Shown piece after piece: positions 10,490 through 19,214 of a DNA stretch of 64,000 nt. The stretch's first letter is position 1. Every line of letters begins with the position of its first letter. Source of the DNA: Duganella dendranthematis (GTDB taxonomy: Bacteria; Pseudomonadota; Gammaproteobacteria; Burkholderiales; Burkholderiaceae_D); assembly GCF_012849375.1 (NCBI RefSeq), contig NZ_CP051684.1, positions 1,240,001 to 1,304,000 on the forward strand. Reading direction: 5' to 3'. A program made the translations under genes and the position numbers. Under the pieces are notes generated by a model, which was not told the origin of the DNA, did not search any database, and worked only from the letters and a program-made list of their open reading frames with translations.

Positions 10490-10746
10490 AGTATTTCTCT
10501 CCCGATTTATGTAACTACATGAATGCATGGACAGGATCGCTGTCCGCGCATGTGGAACGGAACATTAAGCCACGAAAACATTTCTGGAGCAATAATAAAT
10601 TGTTGCATGCAAGTTGCATTACTGCGTGCTTGCTAGCCGCGAATATTTCGGATCGAGGTAGGCCGTGCCGGAAAACTTCGATACACTAAATTGTTTGCTG
10701 GCTGCTTGACCTAAAACTTTGACGTGCTCATCGGGAGGGTATCACC
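10490..10746. promoter_or_regulatory. divergent intergenic region between S9 peptidase and chemoreceptor
   Basis: 257 bases, noticeably more AT-rich than the flanking genes, separating two divergent genes, so it must hold both promoters. It includes a near-repeat TTGCATGCAAGTTGCAT around 10601-10618. The chemoreceptor's ribosome site GGGAGGG is at 10734-10740. No promoter pair was convincing, and no clear sigma-28 flagellar promoter was found. Confidence 0.4.
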
Positions 10747-12558
10747 ATGCGATTCTCCGACTTCGGCATCACCCGCAAGCTGTATCTCGGCTTCGGCGCG
10801 GTGGTGGTCATCCTGGCGCTACTGCTGGGCACCGCCTACACCAACTTCTCGCGGCTGGCGCAGGCCAATGGCTGGAACAACCATACCCATGAAGTGATCG
10901 CCGAAACCCAGGCCATCCTGGAGAGCTTGCTCAATATGGAAACGGGCGAACGCGGCTACGCACTGACCGGTGAGGACGCCTCGATGGCGCCGCTCAAGGC
11001 CGGCCAGGCGGCATTTTCCCAACACCTCAACCAAGCCCGTTCGCTGACTGCCGACAACCCGGCGCAACAGGACCGGCTGCGCAAGCTGGAACAGGCCGAA
11101 CAGGCGTGGTACGCCGATGCGGTGGCGCCGGTGCTGGCGTTGCGCGCCAAGGCCAACGACGGCGCCAGCATCGACCCGCTGCTGCAATTCGAGCGCGAAG
11201 GCCGTGGCCGCGCCGGCATGGATGCGATGCGCGCACTGCTCAAGGACATCAGCGGCGCCGAACAAACGCTGCTGGTGCAGCGCGCGGCCGATGCCGCCTC
11301 GCTGCAAAGCCTGACCGCCAACACCATAATCATCGGCGGCCTGCTGACGGTGGCGCTGGCGGCGGTGCTGGCGTGGATCCTGAGCCGCAGCATCGTCGGT
11401 CCGCTCAGTGCGGCGGTGCGGATTGCGCGCACGGTCGCAGCAGGCGATTTGCGCAGCCGGATCGAATCGCACTCGCGCGATGAAACCGGCCAGATGCTGG
11501 AGGCGCTGGGCGATATGAACCAGAGCCTGCTGAACATCGTCGGCGAAGTGCGGCGCGGCACGGATACGATCGCCACCGCCACCAGCGAAATCGCGCGCGG
11601 CAACCAGGACTTGTCGAGCCGCACCGAGCAGCAGGCCAGCTCGCTGGAGGAAACCGCATCGTCGATGGAGCAGCTGACCGGCACCGTCAAGCAGAACGCC
11701 GACAATGCGCGCCAGGCCAACCAGCTGGCGGCATCGGCTTCGCAGGTCGCCAGCAAGGGCGGCGCGGTGGTGGCACAGGTGGTCGAGACCATGCACTCGA
11801 TCAGCGCCTCGTCGCAAAACATCGTGGAGATTATCGCGGTGATCGACGGCATTGCGTTCCAGACCAATATCCTGGCGCTGAACGCGGCGGTGGAAGCGGC
11901 GCGCGCCGGCGAGCAGGGGCGCGGCTTTGCGGTGGTGGCGTCGGAAGTACGGACGCTGGCGCAACGTTCGGCGGCGGCGGCCAAGGAAATCAAGATGCTG
12001 ATCGACGACTCGGTCGGCAAGGTCGATGCCGGCAGCAAGCTGGTGGAACAGGCCGGCGCGACCATGGAAGAAATTGTCGGCAGCGTGCAACGGGTGACGA
12101 CCATCATGCAGGATATTGCGTCGGCCAGCGAAGAGCAAATCGCCGGTATCGAGCAGATCAACCACGCGATCAGCCAGATGGACAATGTGACGCAGCAGAA
12201 TGCGGCGCTGGTGGAAGAAGCGGCGGCAGCGGCGGCGTCGTTGCAGGAGCAGGCGGCCAGCCAGGCCAATGTGGTCAGCGTGTTCAAGCTGGATGACCGC
12301 GCCACGGCGATGGCGATAGCCGCCCCGCCGCCGCCCGCCAGGCTGCCATCCGCCGCACCGGGTCCGGCCATCGCCATCGGCGGCGCGCGCAGCAACGGCG
12401 GCAGGCCGGGCGCTGGCCGGACCGGTGCGGCCCCGTCGTCCGCAGGCGCGGCAGCGGTCGGCTCAGCGGCGACAGGCGGCCAGTCCGGCGCGGGACGCAC
12501 CACTGCCCAACGCGGCACGCCGGTCAAAGCGGGCGGTGACGACTGGGAGGAATTCTGA
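10747..12558 (+). CDS. methyl-accepting chemotaxis protein with CHASE3 sensor
   Basis: 603 residues. TM1 at about 11-30. A periplasmic helical CHASE3 domain ([19 protein letters not shown]...) runs to about 180, TM2 is at about 191-213, then HAMP. The signalling domain has the hairpin tip [34 protein letters not shown]. An Ala/Pro/Gly-rich linker leads to the very C-terminal DDWEEF, which fits the xWxxF pentapeptide that tethers CheR and CheB in receptors such as Tsr (NWETF). The receptor controls CheA kinase at the cell pole; the ligand is unknown. The start ATG has GGGAGGG eight bases upstream. The next gene overlaps its stop. Confidence 0.93.
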   Translation: MRFSDFGITRKLYLGFGAVVVILALLLGTAYTNFSRLAQANGWNNHTHEVIAETQAILESLLNMETGERGYALTGEDASMAPLKAGQAAFSQHLNQARSLTADNPAQQDRLRKLEQAEQAWYADAVAPVLALRAKANDGASIDPLLQFEREGRGRAGMDAMRALLKDISGAEQTLLVQRAADAASLQSLTANTIIIGGLLTVALAAVLAWILSRSIVGPLSAAVRIARTVAAGDLRSRIESHSRDETGQMLEALGDMNQSLLNIVGEVRRGTDTIATATSEIARGNQDLSSRTEQQASSLEETASSMEQLTGTVKQNADNARQANQLAASASQVASKGGAVVAQVVETMHSISASSQNIVEIIAVIDGIAFQTNILALNAAVEAARAGEQGRGFAVVASEVRTLAQRSAAAAKEIKMLIDDSVGKVDAGSKLVEQAGATMEEIVGSVQRVTTIMQDIASASEEQIAGIEQINHAISQMDNVTQQNAALVEEAAAAAASLQEQAASQANVVSVFKLDDRATAMAIAAPPPPARLPSAAPGPAIAIGGARSNGGRPGAGRTGAAPSSAGAAAVGSAATGGQSGAGRTTAQRGTPVKAGGDDWEEF

Positions 12559-13295
12559 ACACCCCGGCACCAGCACCGGCGCCCGCGTCCACACCCTACG
12601 CGGACGGCCGCCTGCATGCGCGGCCCGACCTGCTTCGGCTGATTCCCCACCAGCGCCAGCCGGCGCTGGACTGCGGCACACACCAGTTGTCGTTTAACGA
12701 TGGCCGCAAGGCGGTGCTGCATGTGCCGCCGCATCTGGACTCGGGCAGCGGCGCCGGCGGCCAGCCGTTGCACCTGTTGGTCTGGCTGCACGGCGCCGGC
12801 GGCCAGCACGGCGGCGGCGACCACATCGCGCTGGCGCATGCGGTCCGCCACGGCGCGCTGCTGCTGATTCCGGAAGCGCTGTCGACCAGCTGGGACATGC
12901 TGCGCGGCGGCTTCGGCCCCGACCTCGCCTTCCTCGACCGCGCGCTGCTGTGGACCATGCAGCGCTACCAGGTGGACGAACACGCGATGGCGCTGGCCGG
13001 CTTCTCCGACGGCGCCTCGTACGCGCTGTCGGTGGGCCTGATGAACGGCCACCTGTTCAGCGACATCCTGGCATTTTCGCCCGGCTACATGGCGCCGTTG
13101 CGGCGTGAAGGACAGCCGCGCGTGGCCGTGGTGCACGGCAAGGACGATCCGGTGCTGCCGGTGCTCCGTGGGCACGATATCGCCCAGCGGCTAACGCAGG
13201 AAAGCTACGAGGTCCACTACAATGAATTCGACGGCGCCCACATCGTCTCGCCGCCAGAGGCGCGCGCCGCCCTGCAACGGCTGGAAGAGCGCTAA
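12555..13295 (+). CDS. alpha/beta hydrolase (carboxylesterase/phospholipase-like), probable CTG start
   Basis: About 246 residues if started at CTG 12555. The fold markers are [15 protein letters not shown] (oxyanion loop), a [21 protein letters not shown] segment, the nucleophile elbow [13 protein letters not shown], the acid in [11 protein letters not shown] and the catalytic histidine in [10 protein letters not shown]. This is a short esterase resembling the dienelactone-hydrolase/phospholipase group. No ATG, GTG or TTG lies in frame between an upstream stop at 12537-12539 and TTG 12687. The coding region before 12687 ([17 protein letters not shown]...) looks like true protein, so the start is probably CTG 12555. 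The GGAGG at 12546-12550 that would serve it lies inside the chemoreceptor's last codons. TTG 12687 is the conservative alternative. Confidence 0.72.
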   Translation: MNTPAPAPAPASTPYADGRLHARPDLLRLIPHQRQPALDCGTHQLSFNDGRKAVLHVPPHLDSGSGAGGQPLHLLVWLHGAGGQHGGGDHIALAHAVRHGALLLIPEALSTSWDMLRGGFGPDLAFLDRALLWTMQRYQVDEHAMALAGFSDGASYALSVGLMNGHLFSDILAFSPGYMAPLRREGQPRVAVVHGKDDPVLPVLRGHDIAQRLTQESYEVHYNEFDGAHIVSPPEARAALQRLEER

Positions 13296-13297
13296 CC

Positions 13298-13376
13298 GTC
13301 GTTCCCGCGCACGCGGGAACCCATGCTGAAGATGCCATGCGCAGGTGCCATGGGTACCGGCTTGCGCCGGTACGAC
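13298..13376. repeat. REP-type doublet of two inverted palindromes
   Basis: Two palindromes, GTTCCCGCG-CA-CGCGGGAAC (13301-13320) and GTACCGGC-TTGC-GCCGGTAC (13354-13373). They are joined by a short linker whose ends are themselves inverted (GGAACCCATG at 13316 against CATGGGTACC at 13349). The whole element is thus an imperfect extended palindrome starting CGTCGTTCC and ending GGTACGACC. It fills the gap between two convergent genes. This is the look of dispersed REP/BIME elements; copy number cannot be seen here. Confidence 0.65.
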
Positions 13377-13377
13377 C

Positions 13378-14901
13378 TCAGGCCAGGCTGACCTGGTTGC
13401 GCCCCGCCGACTTGGCCACGTACAGCGCCTTGTCGGCCGCCTCCACCAGCATGCCGGCCATATGCACGCCACGCTGTGGCGCGATGGTCGCCACGCCGGC
13501 GCTCAGCGTCACCACGCCGAACGGACTGCCGTGGTGCGCCATCTGCAAATTCTGCACCGCCTCGCGGATGCGTTCGGCCACCGCCTGCGCGCCGGCCAGA
13601 TCGGTATTCGGCAACAGGATGCCGACCTCTTCGCCGCCATAGCGCGCCGTCAGATCACCGGGCCGCTTGGGCGTCAAAGCGCGGATCAGCTTGCTCACCG
13701 CGCGCAGCACCTCGTCGCCGGCGCTGTGGCCGTACATATCGTTGTACTGCTTGAAGTAATCGACATCGATCATGATGAACGCCAGCGTATCCTGGTGCCG
13801 CATCGCGCGGCTGAATTCATTGCCCAGCGTGACATCGAACTGGCGCCGGTTGGCCAGCCCGGTCAGGCCATCCGACATGGCCTGCCGCGCCAGCGTGTGG
13901 TTGGCGCTCTCCAGCGCATCGCGCGCCAGCCGCAGCTCGGCCTCGACCTGTACGCGCAGCTTGATCTGGTCCACCAGCCGCTTGCCGAAAAAGCCCAGCA
14001 GCGCCGCCAGCACCACCACCCCGATCGAACGCGTGAACGTATCGCGCCGCCAGTTCTCCAGCATCTCCTCGCGCGACAACGCCGCCGTGACGAACAGCGG
14101 ATAGTGCTCCAGCGGCCGGAAGCTGTTGAGCCGCACCTCGTCGTCGTGGAAAGAATGGAAGAAGGCACTGCCGGTGCGCGCCGCGCCGGACGCCGCCGCA
14201 TAATGGCGGAACAACTCGCTGTCGCGCATGCTGCTGCCGACCCGGCCGCTGTCGAAAGGCTGGCGCAGCAGCAGCGTGCCGTCATTGGACAGCAACGCCA
14301 CCGCGCCGCGCGTGCCGAGGTCGAAACTTTCGTAAAAGCGGCGGAAGTAATCGATGTCCAGCGTGGCCAGCACCACGCCGCCGAAACTGCCGTCCGGCTT
14401 GTTGAGGCGACGCGACACCGGCATGATCCACTTGCCGCTGGAACGGCTGATCACCGGCAGGCCGACATGCGGCCCGCGCTCCGTATGGGTGCGGTGATAG
14501 ATGAAGTATTCGCGGTCGGCGTTGTTGTAGGCCTGGCTCACCACGGCACGCGAATTGGCGATCCAGCTGCCGCCTTCATCGTAGACAAACAGCCCCACCA
14601 GCTGCGGCAGATTGGCGACCTGCGCGCGCATCTGCTGTTGCAGGCGCGCCAGCGCACGCGGCGTGCGGCCGTCCGACTCGATGCGTTCGACGATATCGGC
14701 CAGCGCGATGTCGGCCGCCTTGATGGTGTCGTCGGCCTGCTGCGCCATGGCGCGCGCCAAGTTGGCGCCCTGCCGTTCTTTTTCCAGCAGCTGTTCGCTG
14801 CGGGCGTTAATGCTGCGCCAGACGTCGACGCCGACCAGCGACAGGCACACCACCGTGACAAACACGGTGGCCCAGAAAGTGATGGAAAGGCGCTTGAACA
14901 T
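13378..14901 (-). CDS. membrane diguanylate cyclase with double-Cache-like sensor
   Basis: 507 residues. TM1 at about 9-29. A periplasmic dCache-like region contains DREYFIYHRTHTERGPHVG, ISRSSGKWIMPVSRRL and GGVVLATLDIDYF. TM2 lies at about 290-310, a short coiled segment follows, and a GGDEF domain runs from about 340 to the end. The active-site motif reads GGEEV near residue 420 rather than GGEEF. The inhibitory-site RxxD (RPGD) is present five residues before it, and the metal/nucleotide residues in IMIDVDYFKQYND...GHSAGDEVL are intact. It should make cyclic di-GMP in response to a periplasmic ligand. A minus-strand TGTATAAA lies near 14930 as a possible -10. Confidence 0.9.
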   Translation of the reverse strand: MFKRLSITFWATVFVTVVCLSLVGVDVWRSINARSEQLLEKERQGANLARAMAQQADDTIKAADIALADIVERIESDGRTPRALARLQQQMRAQVANLPQLVGLFVYDEGGSWIANSRAVVSQAYNNADREYFIYHRTHTERGPHVGLPVISRSSGKWIMPVSRRLNKPDGSFGGVVLATLDIDYFRRFYESFDLGTRGAVALLSNDGTLLLRQPFDSGRVGSSMRDSELFRHYAAASGAARTGSAFFHSFHDDEVRLNSFRPLEHYPLFVTAALSREEMLENWRRDTFTRSIGVVVLAALLGFFGKRLVDQIKLRVQVEAELRLARDALESANHTLARQAMSDGLTGLANRRQFDVTLGNEFSRAMRHQDTLAFIMIDVDYFKQYNDMYGHSAGDEVLRAVSKLIRALTPKRPGDLTARYGGEEVGILLPNTDLAGAQAVAERIREAVQNLQMAHHGSPFGVVTLSAGVATIAPQRGVHMAGMLVEAADKALYVAKSAGRNQVSLA

Positions 14902-14966
14902 AAGCTTACAACTGGCGTTGTTCTTACCGCTTTTATACAGTAATTCCGCCCGTCATGTTGCGCGGC

Positions 14967-16010
14967 TTAGCCCGCCGCCAGCATCGGCTGCAAGCGCTGC
15001 CACGCCAGATCCGGCGTCAGCTTGACCATGCAGTCGTGATGACCGAGCGGACATTCGCGTTGCTTACATGGCGAACAATCCAGCCGCAGCGAAATCGACG
15101 CGGCCAGGTCCGAGAACGGCGGCGCGTGGTCGGGGTCGGTCGGGCCGTACAGCGCCAGCACCGGCCGGTTCAGCGCCGAGGCGATGTGCAGCAAGCCGGA
15201 ATCGTTGGCCACCACGGCGGCGGCGCGCGCGATCAGCGCAATCGCCTCGGCCAGGCTGGTGGCGCCGGCCAGGTTGAACACCGCCGTGCCGTCCGGCAGC
15301 CCGGCCGCCACTTCGGCGCAGGCCGTGTGGTCCTTGGGCGAACCGAGCAAGGCGATCTGGGTCGCTGGCTCGCGTGCCAGCACCGCCTTGGCGAGGCTGG
15401 CGAAATGCTGCGCCGGCCAGCGCTTGGCGGCGCCGAATTCCGCGCCCGGCGCCAATGCCACCACCGGCCTCGCCGGATCAATGCCGAGGCGTTCGCACAC
15501 GGCCGCCATTTGCTCGGCGCTGGCCACCAGGCGCGGACGCGGCAAGGCGGCGCGCAGGCCGGGGCCCTGCACCGTCACCGGCGGCTTGGCCAGCGCGGCG
15601 TAGAACGGCACCATTGGCCGTGGCGGCACTTCGTCGTGGTGCATCACGTTGATCATGCCGTAGCGGCTCTCGCCCTTGTAGCCCACGCGTTTTTTAATCC
15701 CGGCCAGCCACGGGATCAGCGCGTACTTGATGGTGTTGGGCAGGATGTAGGCATCCACGTAGCCGCGCTTGCGCAGCAGGCGGGCAAACTGCCAGCGCTG
15801 CTTGAGCTGCAAGGCGCCGTGGCGGAACGGCGTTTCCAGCACCTCGTCCACCTCGGCCGCCTGGCGCCACACCGGCGACACCGCCGGCGGCGCCAGCACA
15901 TCGATCGGCCGTTCCGGATGGGCGGCGCGCAGCAGTTGCAGCAGCGGCTGCGCCATGACCGCATCGCCGATCCAGTTCGGCGAAATGATCAGGGTGCGCG
16001 GCTGGCTCAT
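14967..16010 (-). CDS. waaF: ADP-heptose--LPS heptosyltransferase II (WaaF)
   Basis: 347 residues, GT9 fold. It begins LIISPNWIGDAVMAQPLLQLL, the acceptor-side motif of WaaF/WaaC. It has VALAPGAEFGAAKRWP in the donor-binding half, then NLAGATSLAEAIALI and VVANDSGLLHIASALNRPVLALYGPTDP, and the Cys-rich end CSPCKQRECPLGHHDCM typical of heptosyltransferase II. It adds the second heptose to the LPS inner core on the cytoplasmic face. The ATG at 16010 overlaps the stop of the upstream ligase-like gene by four bases; a longer in-frame reading upstream is that gene's shadow. Confidence 0.92.
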   Translation of the reverse strand: MSQPRTLIISPNWIGDAVMAQPLLQLLRAAHPERPIDVLAPPAVSPVWRQAAEVDEVLETPFRHGALQLKQRWQFARLLRKRGYVDAYILPNTIKYALIPWLAGIKKRVGYKGESRYGMINVMHHDEVPPRPMVPFYAALAKPPVTVQGPGLRAALPRPRLVASAEQMAAVCERLGIDPARPVVALAPGAEFGAAKRWPAQHFASLAKAVLAREPATQIALLGSPKDHTACAEVAAGLPDGTAVFNLAGATSLAEAIALIARAAAVVANDSGLLHIASALNRPVLALYGPTDPDHAPPFSDLAASISLRLDCSPCKQRECPLGHHDCMVKLTPDLAWQRLQPMLAAG

Positions 16011-17239
16011 TGCGCATCCTCCTTGGCGTTCAGACACAGGCCAGCCAGCAGGAACAGCATCATGGCGTAGAACATGCAGCTGCGCACCGACCAGAAGATC
16101 ACCTCGGTCAGGCCGAAGCTGAAGTAGCTCAGCACCAGCAGCAGGCCGGCCAGCGCTGGCGCGTTGCGGGCGCCGCCGCCGCGCTGCATCTGGCGCAGGA
16201 AGAAGACGAACGGCGCCACCAGCGTGCCGCCCCACACCAGCAGGCCGACCACGCCGCCGAACACCAGCGCTTGCAGAATGTCGTTGTGGAAGTGTTCAAA
16301 CTCCAGCACGTAAGGATGGGCGCGGTGCTGGGCCACCAATTCTTCCATCTCGCGCCGGGCGGTCGGAATGCTGGCGCCCAGCAGCGGCCGGCGTTCGATC
16401 AGTTGCAGCGCGCTGCGCCACAGCTCGAAGCGGATGCCGATGTTGGTAAACGTTTCCCCACCATTGAAATACTGGTGCACATCGTTGAAGCCCTGGTCGA
16501 TGCGTTGGCGGGTGCCGGTCTGCGGAATGAAATACGTACTGACCAGCAGCGCCAGCGCCAGCAGCGCCAGCACCTTGCGCCAGCGGCCGCGCAACACGTG
16601 ACCGTAGCGCCCCAACAACAGTGCCGCCAGCGCGATCGCGATCCAGCCGCCGCGCGTGCCGGTCGCCACCGAGCCGACCAGCCCGGCCAGCGCACCGAGG
16701 CTGGGCCAGAGGGCGCTGCGGCCGGCGAAGTCCAACGTGCCAGCCAGGCACATCAGGCCCATGCACAGCATGATGTCGCCAAACGTGATCGAATTAATCA
16801 GGCCGCCCGGACGGTCGAGGCCGATAAACCAGCGCTGGTAGGCAATGAACACGGCGCCGGCCATGGCGCCGGCGATCAGGCCCCACCACAGCGCCTTGCG
16901 GCTGGGACGGCAGGCCAGCACCGTCAGCATGACGGTGCTGGCAGCCAGCATACGGACCGGTTTTTCGAGGTCACGCAGGCGGCCGTCGCCGCTCAGCGTG
17001 CACCACAATAGTGCCAGCAGCAGCAGCGCGCCAAAAGCTACCAATACCCCGCGAATCTCAGTAAGATGACGCATCAGGACCGGCCAGCCCTGGCGCCGAT
17101 AAACGATGGCCGCAAGCAAAAAAGTAAAGCTGCACAGGCCGATCCCGAAGCGTGTAATCAGCAACAGGAACGGAAACAGAAAAATCAGGCTGTGGATAAA
17201 GACAGTGCTGGCGCGGGACTGGGCTGAGGTATTATTCAT
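16007..17239 (-). CDS. O-antigen ligase / polymerase-like membrane protein (WaaL/Wzy_C)
   Basis: 410 residues with about ten to twelve hydrophobic segments. It has one large polar loop around residues 245-330 (QRIDQGFNDVHQYFNGGETFTNIGIRFELWRSALQLIERRPLLG...), the mark of the O-antigen ligase/Wzy_C family. The RFELW..AL.....P..G and H.HND.LQ (here EHFHNDILQALVFGG) motifs are present. In this family the loop contains the residues that transfer undecaprenyl-linked glycan to lipid A-core. Next to waaF and core-type glycosyltransferases it is best read as WaaL, which fits the ABC-dependent O-polysaccharide cluster further on. Confidence 0.85.
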   Translation of the reverse strand: MNNTSAQSRASTVFIHSLIFLFPFLLLITRFGIGLCSFTFLLAAIVYRRQGWPVLMRHLTEIRGVLVAFGALLLLALLWCTLSGDGRLRDLEKPVRMLAASTVMLTVLACRPSRKALWWGLIAGAMAGAVFIAYQRWFIGLDRPGGLINSITFGDIMLCMGLMCLAGTLDFAGRSALWPSLGALAGLVGSVATGTRGGWIAIALAALLLGRYGHVLRGRWRKVLALLALALLVSTYFIPQTGTRQRIDQGFNDVHQYFNGGETFTNIGIRFELWRSALQLIERRPLLGASIPTARREMEELVAQHRAHPYVLEFEHFHNDILQALVFGGVVGLLVWGGTLVAPFVFFLRQMQRGGGARNAPALAGLLLVLSYFSFGLTEVIFWSVRSCMFYAMMLFLLAGLCLNAKEDAQ

Positions 17240-17291
17240 TCATATTATCGTTTATTGCAAAAAAGCAATCCGCTACAGCAAGTTGCCCACC

Positions 17292-18104
17292 ATGTCACCC
17301 GTGCTTATTTCCGTCGTCGTCACCACCTATAACCGGCCGGATGCGCTGACTGCCGTCGTTGAAGCCTGCTTTGCCCAGGACGACCTGGGCTTTGAAATCA
17401 TTATCGCTGATGACGGCTCGGGCCACAACACGCAACAAGCAGTGGCGGCGCTGCAAGCGCGCGCGCCGGTGCCGCTGCGCCACGTGTGGCAGGAAGACCT
17501 GGGCTTCCGCGCCGCCCGCGCGCGCAACCTCGGCACGCTGGACGCCGAGGGCGACTACATCATTTTCCTCGACGGCGACTGCGTGCCGCAGCGGAATTTT
17601 ATCAGCCAGCACCGCAAACTGGCGCAGCCCGGCTATCTGGTGCAAGGCAGCCGCATCCTGCTGGATGAAGCCGCGACCAGCCGCGTGCTGGGCCAGCATA
17701 TCGATCTGGGCGTGCTGAGCGCCGGCGACAAGCTGGCGTGGCGCAGCAGCGGCGCCCTCAATAAGGTGCTGCCTTTGCTGCTGACCTTGCCCGACATCGG
17801 CCGCACCAGCAAGCGCTTCACCTGGCGCCGCATCAAGAGCTGCAACCTGGCCGTCTGGCGCAGCGACCTGGAGCTGGTCAACGGCTTCGATGAAAGCTTC
17901 CTCGGCTGGGGCCATGAAGATTCCGACCTGGTGGTGCGGCTGTACCACGCCGGCGTGCTGCGCAAGGACGGCGCCTACGCCACCGAAGTATTCCACCTGT
18001 GGCACCGCGAAAACGCCCGCGACCAGGAAACCAGCAACCGCGCCACCGTGCTCCAGCGCCATGCCGAGCGCACCACGCTGGCAGTGAAAGGGCTACGCGC
18101 ATGA
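17292..18104 (+). CDS. glycosyltransferase family 2 with galactosyltransferase-type C-terminal part
   Basis: 270 residues from the ATG at 17292. GT-A fold: ISVVVTTYNRPDALTAVVEAC, FEIIIADDGSG, LDGDCVPQ (the DxD-like metal site) and a C-terminal WGHEDSDLVVRLYHAGV that matches the galactosyltransferase-type (Glyco_transf_7C) motif. It has no membrane segment and should work in the cytoplasm, probably on LPS core or O-chain. A longer in-frame reading that starts upstream is rejected because the GT-A strand begins right at this ATG. Divergent from the ligase gene, coupled to the next GT2. Confidence 0.85.
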   Translation: MSPVLISVVVTTYNRPDALTAVVEACFAQDDLGFEIIIADDGSGHNTQQAVAALQARAPVPLRHVWQEDLGFRAARARNLGTLDAEGDYIIFLDGDCVPQRNFISQHRKLAQPGYLVQGSRILLDEAATSRVLGQHIDLGVLSAGDKLAWRSSGALNKVLPLLLTLPDIGRTSKRFTWRRIKSCNLAVWRSDLELVNGFDESFLGWGHEDSDLVVRLYHAGVLRKDGAYATEVFHLWHRENARDQETSNRATVLQRHAERTTLAVKGLRA

Positions 18105-19183
18105 AACCCGTCGTGGTGGACAGCGGCCTGCGGCTCAGCATCCTGGTGCCGGCCTACAATGTCGAGCGCTATATCACCGATTGCCTGGAGCACATCGTCG
18201 TCCAGATGGATGCGCGCCACGAACTGATCGTGGTGGACGACGGCTCCACCGACCACACGCTGACACGCATCCGCGCCGTCCAGGCCGCCTGGCCGCGGCT
18301 GAACATCACGTTGATCGAACAGCGCAACAGCGGCATCGCCGACGCCCGCAACCGCGCGCTGAAGGAAGCCAGCGGCGACTACATCCTGTTCATCGACAGC
18401 GACGACCGCCTGCTGCCGCGCTCGCTGGACGTGCTGTGCGAGACCATCGCGCACCATCAGCCGGACGTGATCGCCACGGCGCTGCGCATGTGGCATCCCC
18501 ATGCGCCGCACAAGGACAAGGATATCTTCATGAGCTACGCGCCGGATCAGGCCATCACCTGCCAGGACGCGATCCTCACGCCGTTCTTCGACGACCGCCA
18601 AATGTATGTGTGGTGCAAGGTGTTCCGACGCGCGATCTATGCCCAGAGGACCATGCCGGTGTTCCCGTCGCAACGGGTGTTCGAGGACGTGGCGGTTGTG
18701 CCGCTGCTGCTGCAAGGGTGCGCCAGCCTGGTCTACCTACCGCATGTGCTGCTAGCCTACCGCCAGCACCCGGTCAGCATCACCCGCCTGATCAGCGAAC
18801 AGTGGTGCGTGGATTTCGTCTCGGCGCTGGCCACCGTCAAGCCGCATCTGGAGCGCGCCGGCGTCAGCGCCAAGGTGCGCGCGCAGTTCGACGTGGCGGT
18901 GTGCCACTTCTACCTGAGCATGATCAAGAATTCTTACCAGCTGCCGGCGGCGGCCGGCGCGGTGGTGCGGCGCCGGGTGCATGAGATTTTCCTGTCCAGC
19001 TTGTTTTCGCCGCCGCAGCAGGTGCTGTCCGGCATGACGCGCAACCTGCGCGACGCCCGCACCGCGCTGCAGGTGCAGCACGTGATCGACGGCAACCGCT
19101 GGTTCCATGTGCGCCAGAGCGTGGTGCGCAAGTTCAAGCTGTGGCGCCGCATGCGCCAGACCCGCGCGCTGCAGCGCCGCTAA
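18101..19183 (+). CDS. glycosyltransferase family 2 (core/O-chain)
   Basis: 360 residues. The N-terminal GT-A domain has LSILVPAYNVERYITDCLEHIV, ELIVVDDGSTDHT, NSGIADARNRALKEASGDYILFIDSDD (DxD metal motif) and MYVWCKVFRR. The C-terminal 130 residues are helical and basic with no recognised domain. The ATG overlaps the preceding stop (ATGA at 18101-18104), so the two GT2 enzymes form a coupled pair. Sugar specificity cannot be read from the sequence. Confidence 0.85.
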   Translation: MKPVVVDSGLRLSILVPAYNVERYITDCLEHIVVQMDARHELIVVDDGSTDHTLTRIRAVQAAWPRLNITLIEQRNSGIADARNRALKEASGDYILFIDSDDRLLPRSLDVLCETIAHHQPDVIATALRMWHPHAPHKDKDIFMSYAPDQAITCQDAILTPFFDDRQMYVWCKVFRRAIYAQRTMPVFPSQRVFEDVAVVPLLLQGCASLVYLPHVLLAYRQHPVSITRLISEQWCVDFVSALATVKPHLERAGVSAKVRAQFDVAVCHFYLSMIKNSYQLPAAAGAVVRRRVHEIFLSSLFSPPQQVLSGMTRNLRDARTALQVQHVIDGNRWFHVRQSVVRKFKLWRRMRQTRALQRR

Positions 19184-19184
19184 C

Positions 19185-19214
19185 CCGTCATTCCCGCCTG
19201 CGCGGGAATGACGG
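19185..19214. repeat. perfect 13-bp palindrome between convergent genes
   Basis: CCGTCATTCCCGC (19185-19197), loop CTGC, GCGGGAATGACGG (19202-19214). It occupies the whole gap between the GT2 stop and the response-regulator stop. It resembles the first palindrome at 13301, so it may belong to the same REP-like family; it could also end transcription, though no T-run follows. Confidence 0.65.

Noticed and set aside
8051..10522. Open frame of 823 codons on the + strand opposite the S9 peptidase
   Set aside because: The minus strand shows a signal peptide, GHSHG and a matching ribosome site; the opposite reading is Arg/His/Gln-rich and without domains, as expected of a GC-rich shadow.
17106..17291. 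N-terminal extension of 62 residues on the GT2 at 17292
   Set aside because: It overlaps the divergent ligase gene and is not like any GT2; the GT-A strand begins right after ATG 17292.
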